Positions 16,514-24,708 of a stretch of DNA of 64,000 bases are shown in pieces. The notes under the pieces are model-generated. The model was not told where the DNA came from and made no database searches. It saw nothing but the letters and a program-made list of their open reading frames with translations. Source of the stretch: Mucilaginibacter sp. KACC 22773 (GTDB taxonomy: Bacteria > Bacteroidota > Bacteroidia > Sphingobacteriales > Sphingobacteriaceae); assembly GCF_028736215.1 (NCBI RefSeq), contig NZ_CP117883.1:1-64000 (forward strand), given 5' to 3'. The first letter of the stretch is position 1, and the number at the start of each line of letters is the position of its first letter. The position numbers and the translations under genes are program-made.

Positions 16514-18430
16514 ATGGGAGAGTGGAAATTCAGACCCTATCAGGAGGGAGAGATCAAAGTTGATCCAATCGAAAATCAGTTTTTTACAACTAATGAAGTA
16601 GGTAACATCTCGAATGCGATAGTGAGAGAAGGCATTCAAAATGCGCTCGATGAAACAGTCGACGGTGTAGCTGAAATTAGGATATTTCTTTCTGGGGCTA
16701 AATATGAAGTGGATAGTCAAAAGGCGGTTGGTTTTTTGGAAAGGTTAACTAATCATATTGAAGCTAAAGGATCTGGTATATTGGACGCTCCTGACTTTGA
16801 TTTGGGAATGAAGTTCCTTGTCTTTGAAGATTTTAACACAAATGGGCTCGAAGGGGATCCTGAAGAATCAAAAGACAAGGATACTCAACGAAAAGATGTA
16901 AAACATAATTTTTTTTGGTTTTGGAGAAACGTCGGTCGCTCTGGAAAATCAGATGAAAAACTGGGAAGGTGGGGGCTTGGTAAAACCGTTTTTCCAGCAA
17001 GTTCTAAAATCAATACATTTTGGGGTTTAACAATAAGGAAAAATGATCCCGAGCATCAATACCTAATGGGGCAAAGTATTTTAAGAAGCCATAATATCGA
17101 AGATAACCAACAGGATTATGGTTTTACTCCTTATGGTTTTTACGGAAATTACAAAACTTCAAATTTTGCATCACCGGTTGAAGAAAAACAAGATATAGAA
17201 TATTTTAAGGAAACTTTTAAATTACAAAGAGGAAAGCGATCAGGACTTTCTGTTATAATACCTTATGTTAATGAAGAAATAAGTTTCGAGCGACTAATTT
17301 ATTCTGCTGTAGAACAATACTTCTTTCCTATAGTTACAGGAAACTTAAAGGTTTTGATCCAACATGAAGACAATGAAATTAGCTTAACAAAAGAAACCAT
17401 AAGGCAGGCCATCAATGATTTTGATTTTGTTACCTTGAAAAATGACGATAGTTTACGGATCAAAAGCAAAGAGTCGTTTGTTAAGTTATTTGACCTTGCT
17501 GATTATATACAATCTTTAAAAGACGACGATTACGTCTATTTAAAAGAACCTTCAAAAAATGGATCACCAGCATGGTTAAAAGCGCTTTTCGATCAAACTG
17601 TTTTTACTGAATTGCAAAATAAGTTTGAAATTGGAGAGCGGATTTCTTTTAAGGTGCCATTGAAATTTCATCCAAAGTTTCAAGAGCCAGAAATCAGATG
17701 GTTTAAAGCATTTATAGAGAAAGATGCAGATTTAGAAAAACCCGAAAATCATTTTATTAGAAAAGGGATAACTATTACTGGAATTAACTCATTGAAAAGC
17801 TCTGGTGCTCGGGGCGTTATTTTAGTTGATGACGAAAAGTTGTCCACAATGATTGGCGATGCGGAAAATCCGGCTCATACCGAAATTCAAAAAGATTCCA
17901 GAAATTTTAAAGATAAATATGTTGACGGGGATAAATGTTTAAGTTTTATAGTTAAGACTTTGCAAAAACTGTTTGATGAATTACAAAAACCAGCCCAAGG
18001 CATGGAAAAAGATTTATTAAGCGATTTCTTTTTTATACCGGAGAAAGAACAAGAGGCCGAAGTGGTCAAAGCTGATGACGATTCGGAAAATAATGATAAT
18101 AACGTACCAGATATCCATGGTAAAAAACCGCTCTTGAAAGCAATTAAAACAAACGGAGGATTTAAGATTATAAAGAACCCTGGCGCTGATTCGGCCACTG
18201 ACAAACGTTTTGAAGTTAAGATGGGATATCGGACTTCCCGTGGAAACCCTATAAAAAAATGGAATCCTATTGACTTTAAAGTAAACGAAAATCCAATCAA
18301 AATTGATTTTAGTGGATTATCCATTATCAATGCCGTAGACAATGGAATTGAATTTAATATCAATCACAATAATTTTGTTTTGGATGTAAAGGGGTTTGAC
18401 ACAAATCGTGATTTAATAATAAAATTCTAA
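16514..18430 (+). CDS. GHKL (MutL/MORC/Hsp90-like) ATPase, candidate defence effector
   Basis: 638 residues. The three nucleotide-binding boxes of a GHKL ATPase are in order: VREGIQNALDE (E39, N43; the N box), FEDFNTNGL near 104-112 (the D-x-N-x-G box) and GRWGLGKTVF near 150-159 (glycine-rich lid), then NTFWGLTIR. A second domain around 220-330 (RSGLSVIIPYVNE) sits where the S5-like transducer of MutL and MORC proteins lies. The acidic stretch near 510-540 (KADDDSENNDNN) is probably a linker to a C-terminal beta-rich domain. No nuclease motif seen. Bacterial MORC-like ATPases are known in restriction-modification loci; this one sits in an operon convergent with a cytosine methylase. ATPase fold confident, role inferred. 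Confidence 0.78.
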   Translation: MGEWKFRPYQEGEIKVDPIENQFFTTNEVGNISNAIVREGIQNALDETVDGVAEIRIFLSGAKYEVDSQKAVGFLERLTNHIEAKGSGILDAPDFDLGMKFLVFEDFNTNGLEGDPEESKDKDTQRKDVKHNFFWFWRNVGRSGKSDEKLGRWGLGKTVFPASSKINTFWGLTIRKNDPEHQYLMGQSILRSHNIEDNQQDYGFTPYGFYGNYKTSNFASPVEEKQDIEYFKETFKLQRGKRSGLSVIIPYVNEEISFERLIYSAVEQYFFPIVTGNLKVLIQHEDNEISLTKETIRQAINDFDFVTLKNDDSLRIKSKESFVKLFDLADYIQSLKDDDYVYLKEPSKNGSPAWLKALFDQTVFTELQNKFEIGERISFKVPLKFHPKFQEPEIRWFKAFIEKDADLEKPENHFIRKGITITGINSLKSSGARGVILVDDEKLSTMIGDAENPAHTEIQKDSRNFKDKYVDGDKCLSFIVKTLQKLFDELQKPAQGMEKDLLSDFFFIPEKEQEAEVVKADDDSENNDNNVPDIHGKKPLLKAIKTNGGFKIIKNPGADSATDKRFEVKMGYRTSRGNPIKKWNPIDFKVNENPIKIDFSGLSIINAVDNGIEFNINHNNFVLDVKGFDTNRDLIIKF

Positions 18431-18436
18431 GAAATT

Positions 18437-19174
18437 ATGATTAGAAAATTTAATTATACAGGAAGGGTAAAAATTCCAGAAAGGCAAACTAAAATCAAAT
18501 TGTTCGAAAACGGGTCATATCCTTATTTTAACGCTTATTTAGATTTACAGGAATTAAAGTTTCCAATTCATGCGAGGATATTTGTAGAAGCATATTTTGC
18601 GTCGAATTTTTTACGATTCGATTATGGAACGATTGGTCAAATCAAAGCACCAGCCCAAACTTCATTAATAGACTTGCCCAATATTGAACAAGTCCGTTTT
18701 CGTGTAAAAATTGTGGACGATTCTGGTGTCCACTTTAAAATCATTGGGATATCAGACAATATATATCCAGACGGAATTGCAAACGATGATAACAGGAGAA
18801 GTATCTTGCCTGTTTCATTTGAGGATATTGGTAGTCAAATTTGGAAAGTCGTTTTTCGAGCTATGGGGCCTGTGCTGATATTAAATTGCGAAACTAAATA
18901 TCCGGGCATACGAAACCTGATAAAATCAAATCAATTCTTCCTTGGCTTAATCTATCCAACTGCCATTAGGTTTATCCTCCAAAGAATCGTTGATGATGAA
19001 CTTTTTGATTCCGACGACTGGGGTGCGAATTGGATAACATTTACGAGAGAAGTATTGGGAGTATACTCGACACCAGATTCTTCCGATGACGGAGATATGG
19101 ACGAATGGATAGATGAAGTAGTAAGTAGTTATTGCGCTAAATTTAGATTATTAGAAAACATCCAAAAAGTATAA
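18437..19174 (+). CDS. Unknown protein of the ATPase operon
   Basis: 245 residues, 6 bp after the ATPase gene. The N-terminal half alternates hydrophobic and charged residues as in beta sheets (FNYTGRVKIPERQTKIKLF, HARIFVEAYF, VRFRVKIVDD); the C-terminal part is helical and acidic (DSSDDGDMDEWIDEVV). The middle segment IWKVVFRAMGPVLILNCETKYPG is the most family-like part. No catalytic motif can be named. Tight packing implies it works with the ATPase. Confidence 0.7.
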   Translation: MIRKFNYTGRVKIPERQTKIKLFENGSYPYFNAYLDLQELKFPIHARIFVEAYFASNFLRFDYGTIGQIKAPAQTSLIDLPNIEQVRFRVKIVDDSGVHFKIIGISDNIYPDGIANDDNRRSILPVSFEDIGSQIWKVVFRAMGPVLILNCETKYPGIRNLIKSNQFFLGLIYPTAIRFILQRIVDDELFDSDDWGANWITFTREVLGVYSTPDSSDDGDMDEWIDEVVSSYCAKFRLLENIQKV

Positions 19175-19175
19175 A

Positions 19176-19895
19176 ATGAATTATATAGTTAAGCAATTTA
19201 ATGACGATGGAATAGCGATTTTTCAACAATTTTTGCGAAGAGCAAAGTTTGATTCTGATAACTCGGATTTTCCAAGAGATATGTTATTCGAACCTAGGTT
19301 TACAGAAAGCCTTGATGAGGAGTATTATATATCTGATGTAACATTTCAATCTAAACATGATGCAGGCAGGTATTTCGAAGAAGTATTTGAATTGAGTTCT
19401 AATAAAGCGCTCTATTATAATCAAAAATTATGGTCATGGCTGTCAGCATTCTATTTTGATCAAATCTGCCCTGTGGACGGAGGTGGAAAAAGAAAAGTTG
19501 GGCAAGAAGCCCGATATATCTTACAAACGCCCAAAGACTATCAAACCTACTATAGACATTTATTGTCGGGACCCTCTCGTATTTATTCCGAACTAAATGA
19601 AAAAGGTAGAATTTTCCTGACCGGCGAGTTGTCGAAAAGAGGAGATCTTATTGAACAACTTCAGGCCTATCAAAATATAGCGATGAATAAGGGCATTATC
19701 GAAGCGGCTGACGCTCTTTATTGGGATGAAGAGGGCAATAAATTAAAAAAAGGCGCCGGATCAAAGGGGCCGGGAACCCCTCGTCGCTTCGTTAGTGTTA
19801 TAGGCCAATTTGAATTTACATATGATTTGAATTCAATGCAAGGTGAAAACATATTAACGTTATTCCCTAACGAATTTCGCCGATGGATCGCATAA
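19176..19895 (+). CDS. Unknown protein of the ATPase operon, possibly DUF6339-like
   Basis: 239 residues starting 1 nt after the previous stop. Features are KLWSWLSAFYFDQICP, ARYILQTPKDYQTYYRHLLSG, and a C-terminus ending PGTPRRFVSVIGQFEFTYDL then FPNEFRRWIA. The layout recalls DUF6339, a family found beside restriction and defence genes, but I hold that from memory only. Overlaps the next gene by 13 bp. Confidence 0.68.
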   Translation: MNYIVKQFNDDGIAIFQQFLRRAKFDSDNSDFPRDMLFEPRFTESLDEEYYISDVTFQSKHDAGRYFEEVFELSSNKALYYNQKLWSWLSAFYFDQICPVDGGGKRKVGQEARYILQTPKDYQTYYRHLLSGPSRIYSELNEKGRIFLTGELSKRGDLIEQLQAYQNIAMNKGIIEAADALYWDEEGNKLKKGAGSKGPGTPRRFVSVIGQFEFTYDLNSMQGENILTLFPNEFRRWIA

Positions 19896-20146
19896 AAAAC
19901 AAACAACAAGCATACTCAATGGCACAAACTGCCATAGCCGATCTCAAATCTGCAGTTTACATAATATTAGAAACAGCGGATGATGATGGTATGACAAATG
20001 CCGATATAGGGAGAACTTTAGGGATATATCAGGGCCACATTAAACATGAAGGCCATATTCCAAGAACTTTATTAGGTATCATGGAACATGAGGGCGTAGT
20101 AGAACAAGTGGAAGATACAAAAAAGTGGAAATTAAAGTTCAAGTAA
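19883..20146 (+). CDS. Small winged-helix-like protein, last gene of the ATPase operon
   Basis: 87 residues. LKSAVYIILETADDDGMTNADIGRTLGIYQGH, then GHIPRTLLGIMEHEGVVEQVEDTKKWKL, is the helix-turn-helix plus wing of a MarR/winged-helix module: likely DNA binding. A second possible start is ATG 19919 (MAQTAIADLK); I took the first because its overlap with the upstream stop suggests coupling. Its 3' end overlaps the dcm 3' end by 15 bp on the opposite strand. Confidence 0.7.
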   Translation: MDRIKNKQQAYSMAQTAIADLKSAVYIILETADDDGMTNADIGRTLGIYQGHIKHEGHIPRTLLGIMEHEGVVEQVEDTKKWKLKFK

Positions 20147-21694
20147 TAACGGTTTAATTACCTTGGCAATTTGATGCGCCAGATATGGAGGGACCGCATT
20201 ACCAACCTGGTGATATTGCTCTGTTCGCGGCCCACAGAAAAAATAATTATCGGGGAACGTTTGTAAGCGTGCAGCTTCCCTAACTGTAAGGCTTCTGCAT
20301 TGCATCGGGTCTGGATGAATATAATAATGCCCGTCTTTCGAAATATGGCTCGTTACCGTTTTTGACGGCTCGTTTGAAAGTTGAACCCTAAAACGGTCTG
20401 CAAATTTATTTTCTTCAATACCGGATGTGATATTCAGATGTTGTGGAAGTAACTGCGTAGGGAAATCAGATAATTTAGGTGATCGCCCGTTTATCTTTGC
20501 AAAACAGGCGACGAACAAATATCTGTAAATATCACTTTTGATATGGCTCCGTGTTTCATGGTTCGCGAAACCTTTTATTTTTTTGTCAGTATACCAATTG
20601 TTCAGGTAATTGATCTCTGCATTCCCATCAACAAACAAACTGCCTCTGTCATTCTCCGGCAGATCCATTTGTTCTATAACTTCAAGAATTTTATTTTTTA
20701 CAGGCTCGTCAACTCCCTCCCAGATACCAGCATCTTCGCTATCGCGAAACACCTGCATCCATTCAGTCCCGCTATCTTTCCCTTTAGATAACCCACTTCG
20801 CAGTTCGGGTAAATCAGATATCACATCGGCTACGGTTATTTTGTTTACCGCTTTTTGTAGTGTCAGCGGCGTAATGTTTAGATCATCCCTAATTCCTAAA
20901 AGAATAACGCGGTGGCGTGTTTGGGGTATTCCGTATTCTTCCGATTTTATGATAAAATCCCTTGGCTCAAAAATATCTTCGCCAAGCAAATCCTGTTCGT
21001 GATGTTTTACCAATGAGTAAATTTTGTAACCCGGTTTATTGTAGGCTATATCTTCTTTACCACGTAATTTCTTGAATGCATTGAATGGGTTTTTAAGATC
21101 GTTGATGACCTGAGTAAAAACAGATTCCTGGTTGACCTTTGCTGACAACAACCCTTTTACATTCTCCATAATAAATACAGGAGGTTGGTGTACCGTAAGT
21201 ATACGATAGTACTCCCGGTATAAATACACCCTTGGGTCATTTTCGTCTAATCCATCTGCTTCCTGTCGTCTTGACCTACCAACGAGGGAGTAAGCCTGGC
21301 ATGGAGGTCCACCAATTAGCACAAAATTTTTCTCGCCCTTTAAGCCCTCTTTAATTCTTTTATCAATCAACCGGTGTTTGGCACTATCCCCTACTTCAAG
21401 TTTCCATGCTTCCTGTTTGGCATGGCCGGCTTGTTCCGGGTAAAGTTTATAAAGTTCTTCAATGTCTTTTATCTCGCCCCGAACAAACTGATAATATTCA
21501 TCTGGTATTTTATTATTATCAAACTGCCTTACAAAACTTCTTAAAGTTAACGTTTGGTGGGCGAACTCATTTTTTTCTATGGATAGTGCAATTTTGAAAA
21601 CACGCGTTTTGTCTTCATTTAATAATGAAGTAAAACCTTCGCCAAGGCCGCCCGGCCCCGCGAATAAATCAATAATCGGAACCGGCTTAGGCAT
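20132..21694 (-). CDS. dcm: DNA (cytosine-5-)-methyltransferase
   Basis: C5 methylase of 520 residues with the ordered motifs: I, IIDLFAGPGGLGEGF; IV, GGPPCQAYSLVGRSRR with the catalytic Cys; VI, FIMENVKGLLSAK; VIII, GIPQTRHRVILLGIR; IX, RSLTVREAARLQTFPDNYF; X, QVGNAVPPYLAHQIAK. Between VIII and IX lies a long target-recognition region. The recognition sequence cannot be read from this. The start overlaps the stop of the upstream C-protein gene (ATGCCTAA), so both are made from one message. It faces the ATPase operon tail to tail. Confidence 0.95.
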   Translation of the reverse strand: MPKPVPIIDLFAGPGGLGEGFTSLLNEDKTRVFKIALSIEKNEFAHQTLTLRSFVRQFDNNKIPDEYYQFVRGEIKDIEELYKLYPEQAGHAKQEAWKLEVGDSAKHRLIDKRIKEGLKGEKNFVLIGGPPCQAYSLVGRSRRQEADGLDENDPRVYLYREYYRILTVHQPPVFIMENVKGLLSAKVNQESVFTQVINDLKNPFNAFKKLRGKEDIAYNKPGYKIYSLVKHHEQDLLGEDIFEPRDFIIKSEEYGIPQTRHRVILLGIRDDLNITPLTLQKAVNKITVADVISDLPELRSGLSKGKDSGTEWMQVFRDSEDAGIWEGVDEPVKNKILEVIEQMDLPENDRGSLFVDGNAEINYLNNWYTDKKIKGFANHETRSHIKSDIYRYLFVACFAKINGRSPKLSDFPTQLLPQHLNITSGIEENKFADRFRVQLSNEPSKTVTSHISKDGHYYIHPDPMQCRSLTVREAARLQTFPDNYFFCGPRTEQYHQVGNAVPPYLAHQIAKVIKPLLLEL

Positions 21695-21926
21695 CTTGTT
21701 TTACTTTCTCGGAAAAGGAAGGGGAATCGAAAAAACCTTTAAGATCGGTTTCAAGTGCATGAATTATTTTTTCAAGATTGATCACGGAAACATTACGCTT
21801 TCCGTTTTCAACTTCGTTTACATAAGTCTTATCTATTTCAGCCTTAAAGGCTAAAGCTTCCTGGGTGAGCTTTAAATTTGTTCGGTATTCTTTTATGCGC
21901 AGACCGATTTTCTTACGAATATCCAT
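21687..21926 (-). CDS. Restriction-modification controller (C) protein, XRE family
   Basis: 79 residues, the length of C proteins that time expression of restriction-modification genes. IGLRIKEYRTNLKLTQEALA / DKTYVNEVENGKRNVSVINL / KIIHALETDLKGFF is the full helix-turn-helix fold, with the R-N-x-S-x-x-N-L signature of that class. A C-box lies 22 bp upstream of the start. Usually C precedes the endonuclease gene; here it precedes dcm, with an 8-bp overlap. Confidence 0.85.
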   Translation of the reverse strand: MDIRKKIGLRIKEYRTNLKLTQEALAFKAEIDKTYVNEVENGKRNVSVINLEKIIHALETDLKGFFDSPSFSEKVKQDA

Positions 21927-21947
21927 CCTGCAAGCTATCGCGTATTC

Positions 21948-21973
21948 GACTATAAGTCAATCGGATATAAGTG
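21948..21973 (-). promoter_or_regulatory. C-box operator of the C-protein / dcm operon
   Basis: Read on the coding strand: CACTTATATCC, GATT, GACTTATAGTC. The second unit (21948-21958) is a perfect GACT-N3-AGTC palindrome, the core of known C-boxes; the first (21963-21973) is a degenerate copy 15 bp away, 7 of 11 bases identical. Paired C-boxes 22 bp before a C gene are the classical autoregulatory switch: low C activates, high C represses. Confidence 0.75.
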
Positions 21974-22015
21974 AACTTTCGGAAAAAATTCACAGAATGT
22001 TTCACTATTAGTTTC

Positions 22016-22429
22016 TCACGTAATACTTGTAATTAGGGTAGTTAACGTGTTTTCTATCGTTGTCTTTTTCAACTCACATTCCCATATCTTAATGATGTTC
22101 CATCCGGCGGCTATCAAAGCAGTTTCGGCTTTGGAATCATTAACGGTATTGCCATTAATTTTATTCAACCACCATTCGGTTCGTGTTTTGGGCACGACAT
22201 AGTACCGGCACCCCTCGTGCCCATGCCAAAAGCATCCATGTATAAAAATTACTGTTTTGTATTTGGGTAACACAATATCCGGCTTGCCGGGCATATCCTT
22301 TACATGCAGCCGGTAGCGGAAACCGTTTTTGTGCAGGAATTTGCGCACCAAAAGTTCGGGCTTTGTATTCTTGCCCTTAATTTGTGACATGTTGTAACTG
22401 CGGGTTTCTTTGGAGTGTACGTCGGCCAT
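22016..22429 (-). CDS. vsr: Very short patch repair (Vsr) endonuclease
   Basis: Nicks at T:G mismatches left when 5-methylcytosine deaminates, protecting the site methylated by the neighbouring Dcm. The sequence has SYNMSQIKGKNTKPELLVRKFLHK, the active-site text MPGKPDIVLPKYKTVIFIHGCFWHGHEGC (catalytic Asp, His and zinc-site Cys), and WNIIKIWECELK. I start at ATG 22429 (MADVHSKETRSYNM); an upstream TTG is in frame. Same strand as C and dcm, but separated from them by the C-box, so it has its own promoter. Confidence 0.93.
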   Translation of the reverse strand: MADVHSKETRSYNMSQIKGKNTKPELLVRKFLHKNGFRYRLHVKDMPGKPDIVLPKYKTVIFIHGCFWHGHEGCRYYVVPKTRTEWWLNKINGNTVNDSKAETALIAAGWNIIKIWECELKKTTIENTLTTLITSIT

Positions 22430-22888
22430 ATTCAATTATAAAAAAATATCGGCAACAATAGTTTTAATTATCTTGTCTGTTAGCAATAATGGTTTATTCG
22501 ACCATGTTAAGTTCTTGTTGGTATGCGGGTATCACTATTTTCGGTTTACCGGCTAAGGGTAGCTGTATTTATCACGTATGCAATACAAGTTTGTAAACAC
22601 ACCCCTCCGCCCCTCTCGAGAGGGGATTCGCACGGGGCCCCGCTTTTGCATTGGGGCTCCACTGGGCTTTATGGTAAGGGATGTGTTTGTGTTTACCCGC
22701 AGCTTTCGCGTTAGGGATTGAAATGGATACCGGCCCGAGCCTAAGGCCTTGCAGGCGTATGAATGTAAAGCCCGGCGACGCTTCTACCAGCGGCGAACGC
22801 TCGGAATAGAGGCAAGAGTCAAGAATCAAGAGTTAAGACTTTTTTTGGGGGAGGATGGGGTGTAGGGGGGTACTGCGATAAAGCTGTA
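22430..22888. other. Intergenic region right of the island, GC-rich repeat debris
   Basis: AT-rich for the first 100 bp (upstream region of vsr), then increasingly GC-rich with CCCCTCTCGAGAGGGG, a 16-bp perfect palindrome at about 22611-22626, and broken repeat sequence. Short open frames here have no recognisable protein. Confidence 0.5.
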
Positions 22889-23165
22889 CATGACCGTTAG
22901 AAAAGTTTGCAAATAGATCCTTCGTACCTCAGGATGACAGTTGTTTATTTTCCTGTCATCCTGACGAAGGAAGGATCTATGTACGCCATGCATGACCGTT
23001 AGAAAAGTTGGCGAATAGATGCTTCGTACCTTAGGATGACAGTTGTTTATTTTCCTGTCATCCTGACGAAGGAAGGATCTGTCAGCTGTACATGACCGTT
23101 AGAAAAGTTTACGAATAGATGCTTCGTTCCTCAGCATGACAGTTGTGTATTTGCTGCCATTCCAC
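22889..23165. repeat. Three tandem hairpin repeats, period about 100 bp
   Basis: CATGACCGTTAGAAAAGTT occurs at 22889, 22991 and 23091. Each is followed by a long hairpin: AGATNCTTCGTNCCTNAGGATGACAG ... CTGTCATCCTGACGAAGGAAGGATCT, clear in units one and two, decayed in unit three. Sits downstream of murF (3' end at 23179). Repeats with DNA-hairpin form, not CRISPR: there is no short spacer-repeat alternation. Confidence 0.8.
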
Positions 23166-23178
23166 TCCCCGGCCATTG

Positions 23179-24552
23179 TTAAAACAACTCCACCAGCCGC
23201 TCCAGGGCCATGCCGCGCGATCCTTTGATGAGGATGGTTGAATGGGTGATGGGGCTGGCCTTTAATGCAGCAATGGCATCTTCGGCAGTAGCGTAAAATG
23301 CCGCTTCCTGGTTTTGAATTTTGAATTTTGAATTTTGACTTTCAAAGTCTTTCCCGATAAAAATGCGTTCGTCAACCGGGGTATCCAACGCTTTTTGGAT
23401 CACGGAGGCATGTTCGGTGGCCGACTCGGGGCCCATCTCGAACATGTCGCCCAGGATGAGTACTTTGCGTGGGGCCTGCAGTTTGCCAACGTTTTCGATG
23501 GCTACAAACATGCTGCTGGGGTTGGCGTTGTAGTAATCGCAAATAAGGGTGTTGCTTTCCGTTTTCACAATTTGCGAGCGGTTGTTTTTGGGCTGATAGC
23601 CTTCAATTCCGGCGTTTATTTGCGCGGCAGGGATATTAAAATAGCTGCCTATGGCTATGGCTGCCAAAATATTATGCAGGTTATAAGCGCCGGTGAGCTG
23701 GGTTTTTACGGTATAGCTTTGGCCGGTTTTATTGTTGGTGTACTCCAAAGCAAGCAGCGGCGAGTTTTCGACCAGCTGGCCGCTCACCAAATCGTCGATA
23801 GTATTGGTGCCGTAATACACCACGTTGCCCAGCTTACGGGCGGCAGCCATATCAAGCAATGTTTGGTCGTCGCTATTAACAAAAACCGCGTTTGCTACCT
23901 GTTGGCCTGCCAAACTTGCGGACTTCCCGACTTCCGGACTTCCCGACTTTGCAAAATAATCATACAACTCGCCTTTGCCTTTCTTCACGCCTTCTACCCC
24001 GCCAAAACCTTCCAGGTGCGCTTTGCCTACGTTGGTAATTAAGCCGTGCGATGGCTGGGCGATGGTGCAAAGCAGTTGGATTTCTTTTTGGTGATTGGCC
24101 CCCATTTCGATAACGGCCACCTGGTGGCTGGCGTCGATGGTTAAAATAGTGAGGGGTACGCCTATATGGTTGTTTAAATTGCCCTGGGTGGCCTGGGTTT
24201 TAAAGTGTTGGGCTAATACGGCGTTGATCAACTCCTTAGTAGTGGTTTTGCCGTTGGTGCCCGTAAGGCCAATAACGGGGATGCTTAGCTGGCGACGGTG
24301 GTGGCGGGCCAGATCCTGCAGGGCGGTAAGCACATCGGCCACCAGCAAATACTCGTCGCCCAGCTGGTACGCGGGATTATCAATTACGGCGTACGCTGCG
24401 CCTGCGGCAATGGCCTGTTGGGCAAAGGTATTGGCATCAAATTTATCGCCCTTAAGGGCAAAAAACAGGCTGCCGGCCGCTATTTTGCGGGTATCGGTAC
24501 TGATAACAGGGTGCTGCAGGTATAGCTGGTAAAGTTGCTGGGTAGTAATCAT
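23179..24552 (-). CDS. murF: UDP-N-acetylmuramoyl-tripeptide--D-alanyl-D-alanine ligase
   Basis: Adds D-Ala-D-Ala to the cell-wall precursor. Visible are the N-terminal HPVISTDTRKIAAGSLFFALKGDKFDAN, P-loop GLTGTNGKTTTKELI, EMGANHQKEI, the central YNLHNILAAIAIG and C-terminal CDYYNANPSSM and ILGDMFEMGPES. I start at ATG 24552 (MITTQQLYQLYL), the upstream 15 residues of the longer reading do not look like MurF. A stretch near residues 225-240 (DYFAKSGSPEVGKSASLAGQ) is a local insertion. Not in a mur cluster here. Confidence 0.92.
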   Translation of the reverse strand: MITTQQLYQLYLQHPVISTDTRKIAAGSLFFALKGDKFDANTFAQQAIAAGAAYAVIDNPAYQLGDEYLLVADVLTALQDLARHHRRQLSIPVIGLTGTNGKTTTKELINAVLAQHFKTQATQGNLNNHIGVPLTILTIDASHQVAVIEMGANHQKEIQLLCTIAQPSHGLITNVGKAHLEGFGGVEGVKKGKGELYDYFAKSGSPEVGKSASLAGQQVANAVFVNSDDQTLLDMAAARKLGNVVYYGTNTIDDLVSGQLVENSPLLALEYTNNKTGQSYTVKTQLTGAYNLHNILAAIAIGSYFNIPAAQINAGIEGYQPKNNRSQIVKTESNTLICDYYNANPSSMFVAIENVGKLQAPRKVLILGDMFEMGPESATEHASVIQKALDTPVDERIFIGKDFESQNSKFKIQNQEAAFYATAEDAIAALKASPITHSTILIKGSRGMALERLVELF

Positions 24553-24630
24553 ACGTGATGTAAAGTTAACAAAGCCCCCTTTAAATTGCGAAAGCAATCA
24601 TGAATTCAATAAAAACAAACACATGAATAA

Positions 24631-24657
24631 TCTCCCCGGAAGGGGAGACTTTTTTTT
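24631..24657 (+). terminator. Hairpin with T tract between murF and the monooxygenase gene
   Basis: TCTCCCC-GGAA-GGGGAGA followed by C and eight T on the + strand. A second hairpin, CCTCCC-TACCGG-GGAGG, lies at about 24680-24697. Neighbouring genes are both on the - strand, so the first is on the wrong strand for them; this may be repeat DNA with terminator form. Confidence 0.4.
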
Positions 24658-24708
24658 GAAGCGGCGTTGTTTTTTAAGTCCTCCCTACCGGGGAGGATTT
24701 GGCTGAAG

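Noticed and set aside
18437..19174. PD-(D/E)xK nuclease reading from LDLQELK in the 245-residue protein.
   Set aside because: Only a short ExK word; the upstream aspartate and strand context are not convincing.
22889..23165. CRISPR array.
   Set aside because: Three units of about 100 bp with internal hairpins, no alternating short repeats and spacers, no cas genes.
24631..24657. Functional terminator of murF or the monooxygenase gene.
   Set aside because: The T tract is on the + strand while both genes are on the - strand; retained only as a low-confidence hairpin.
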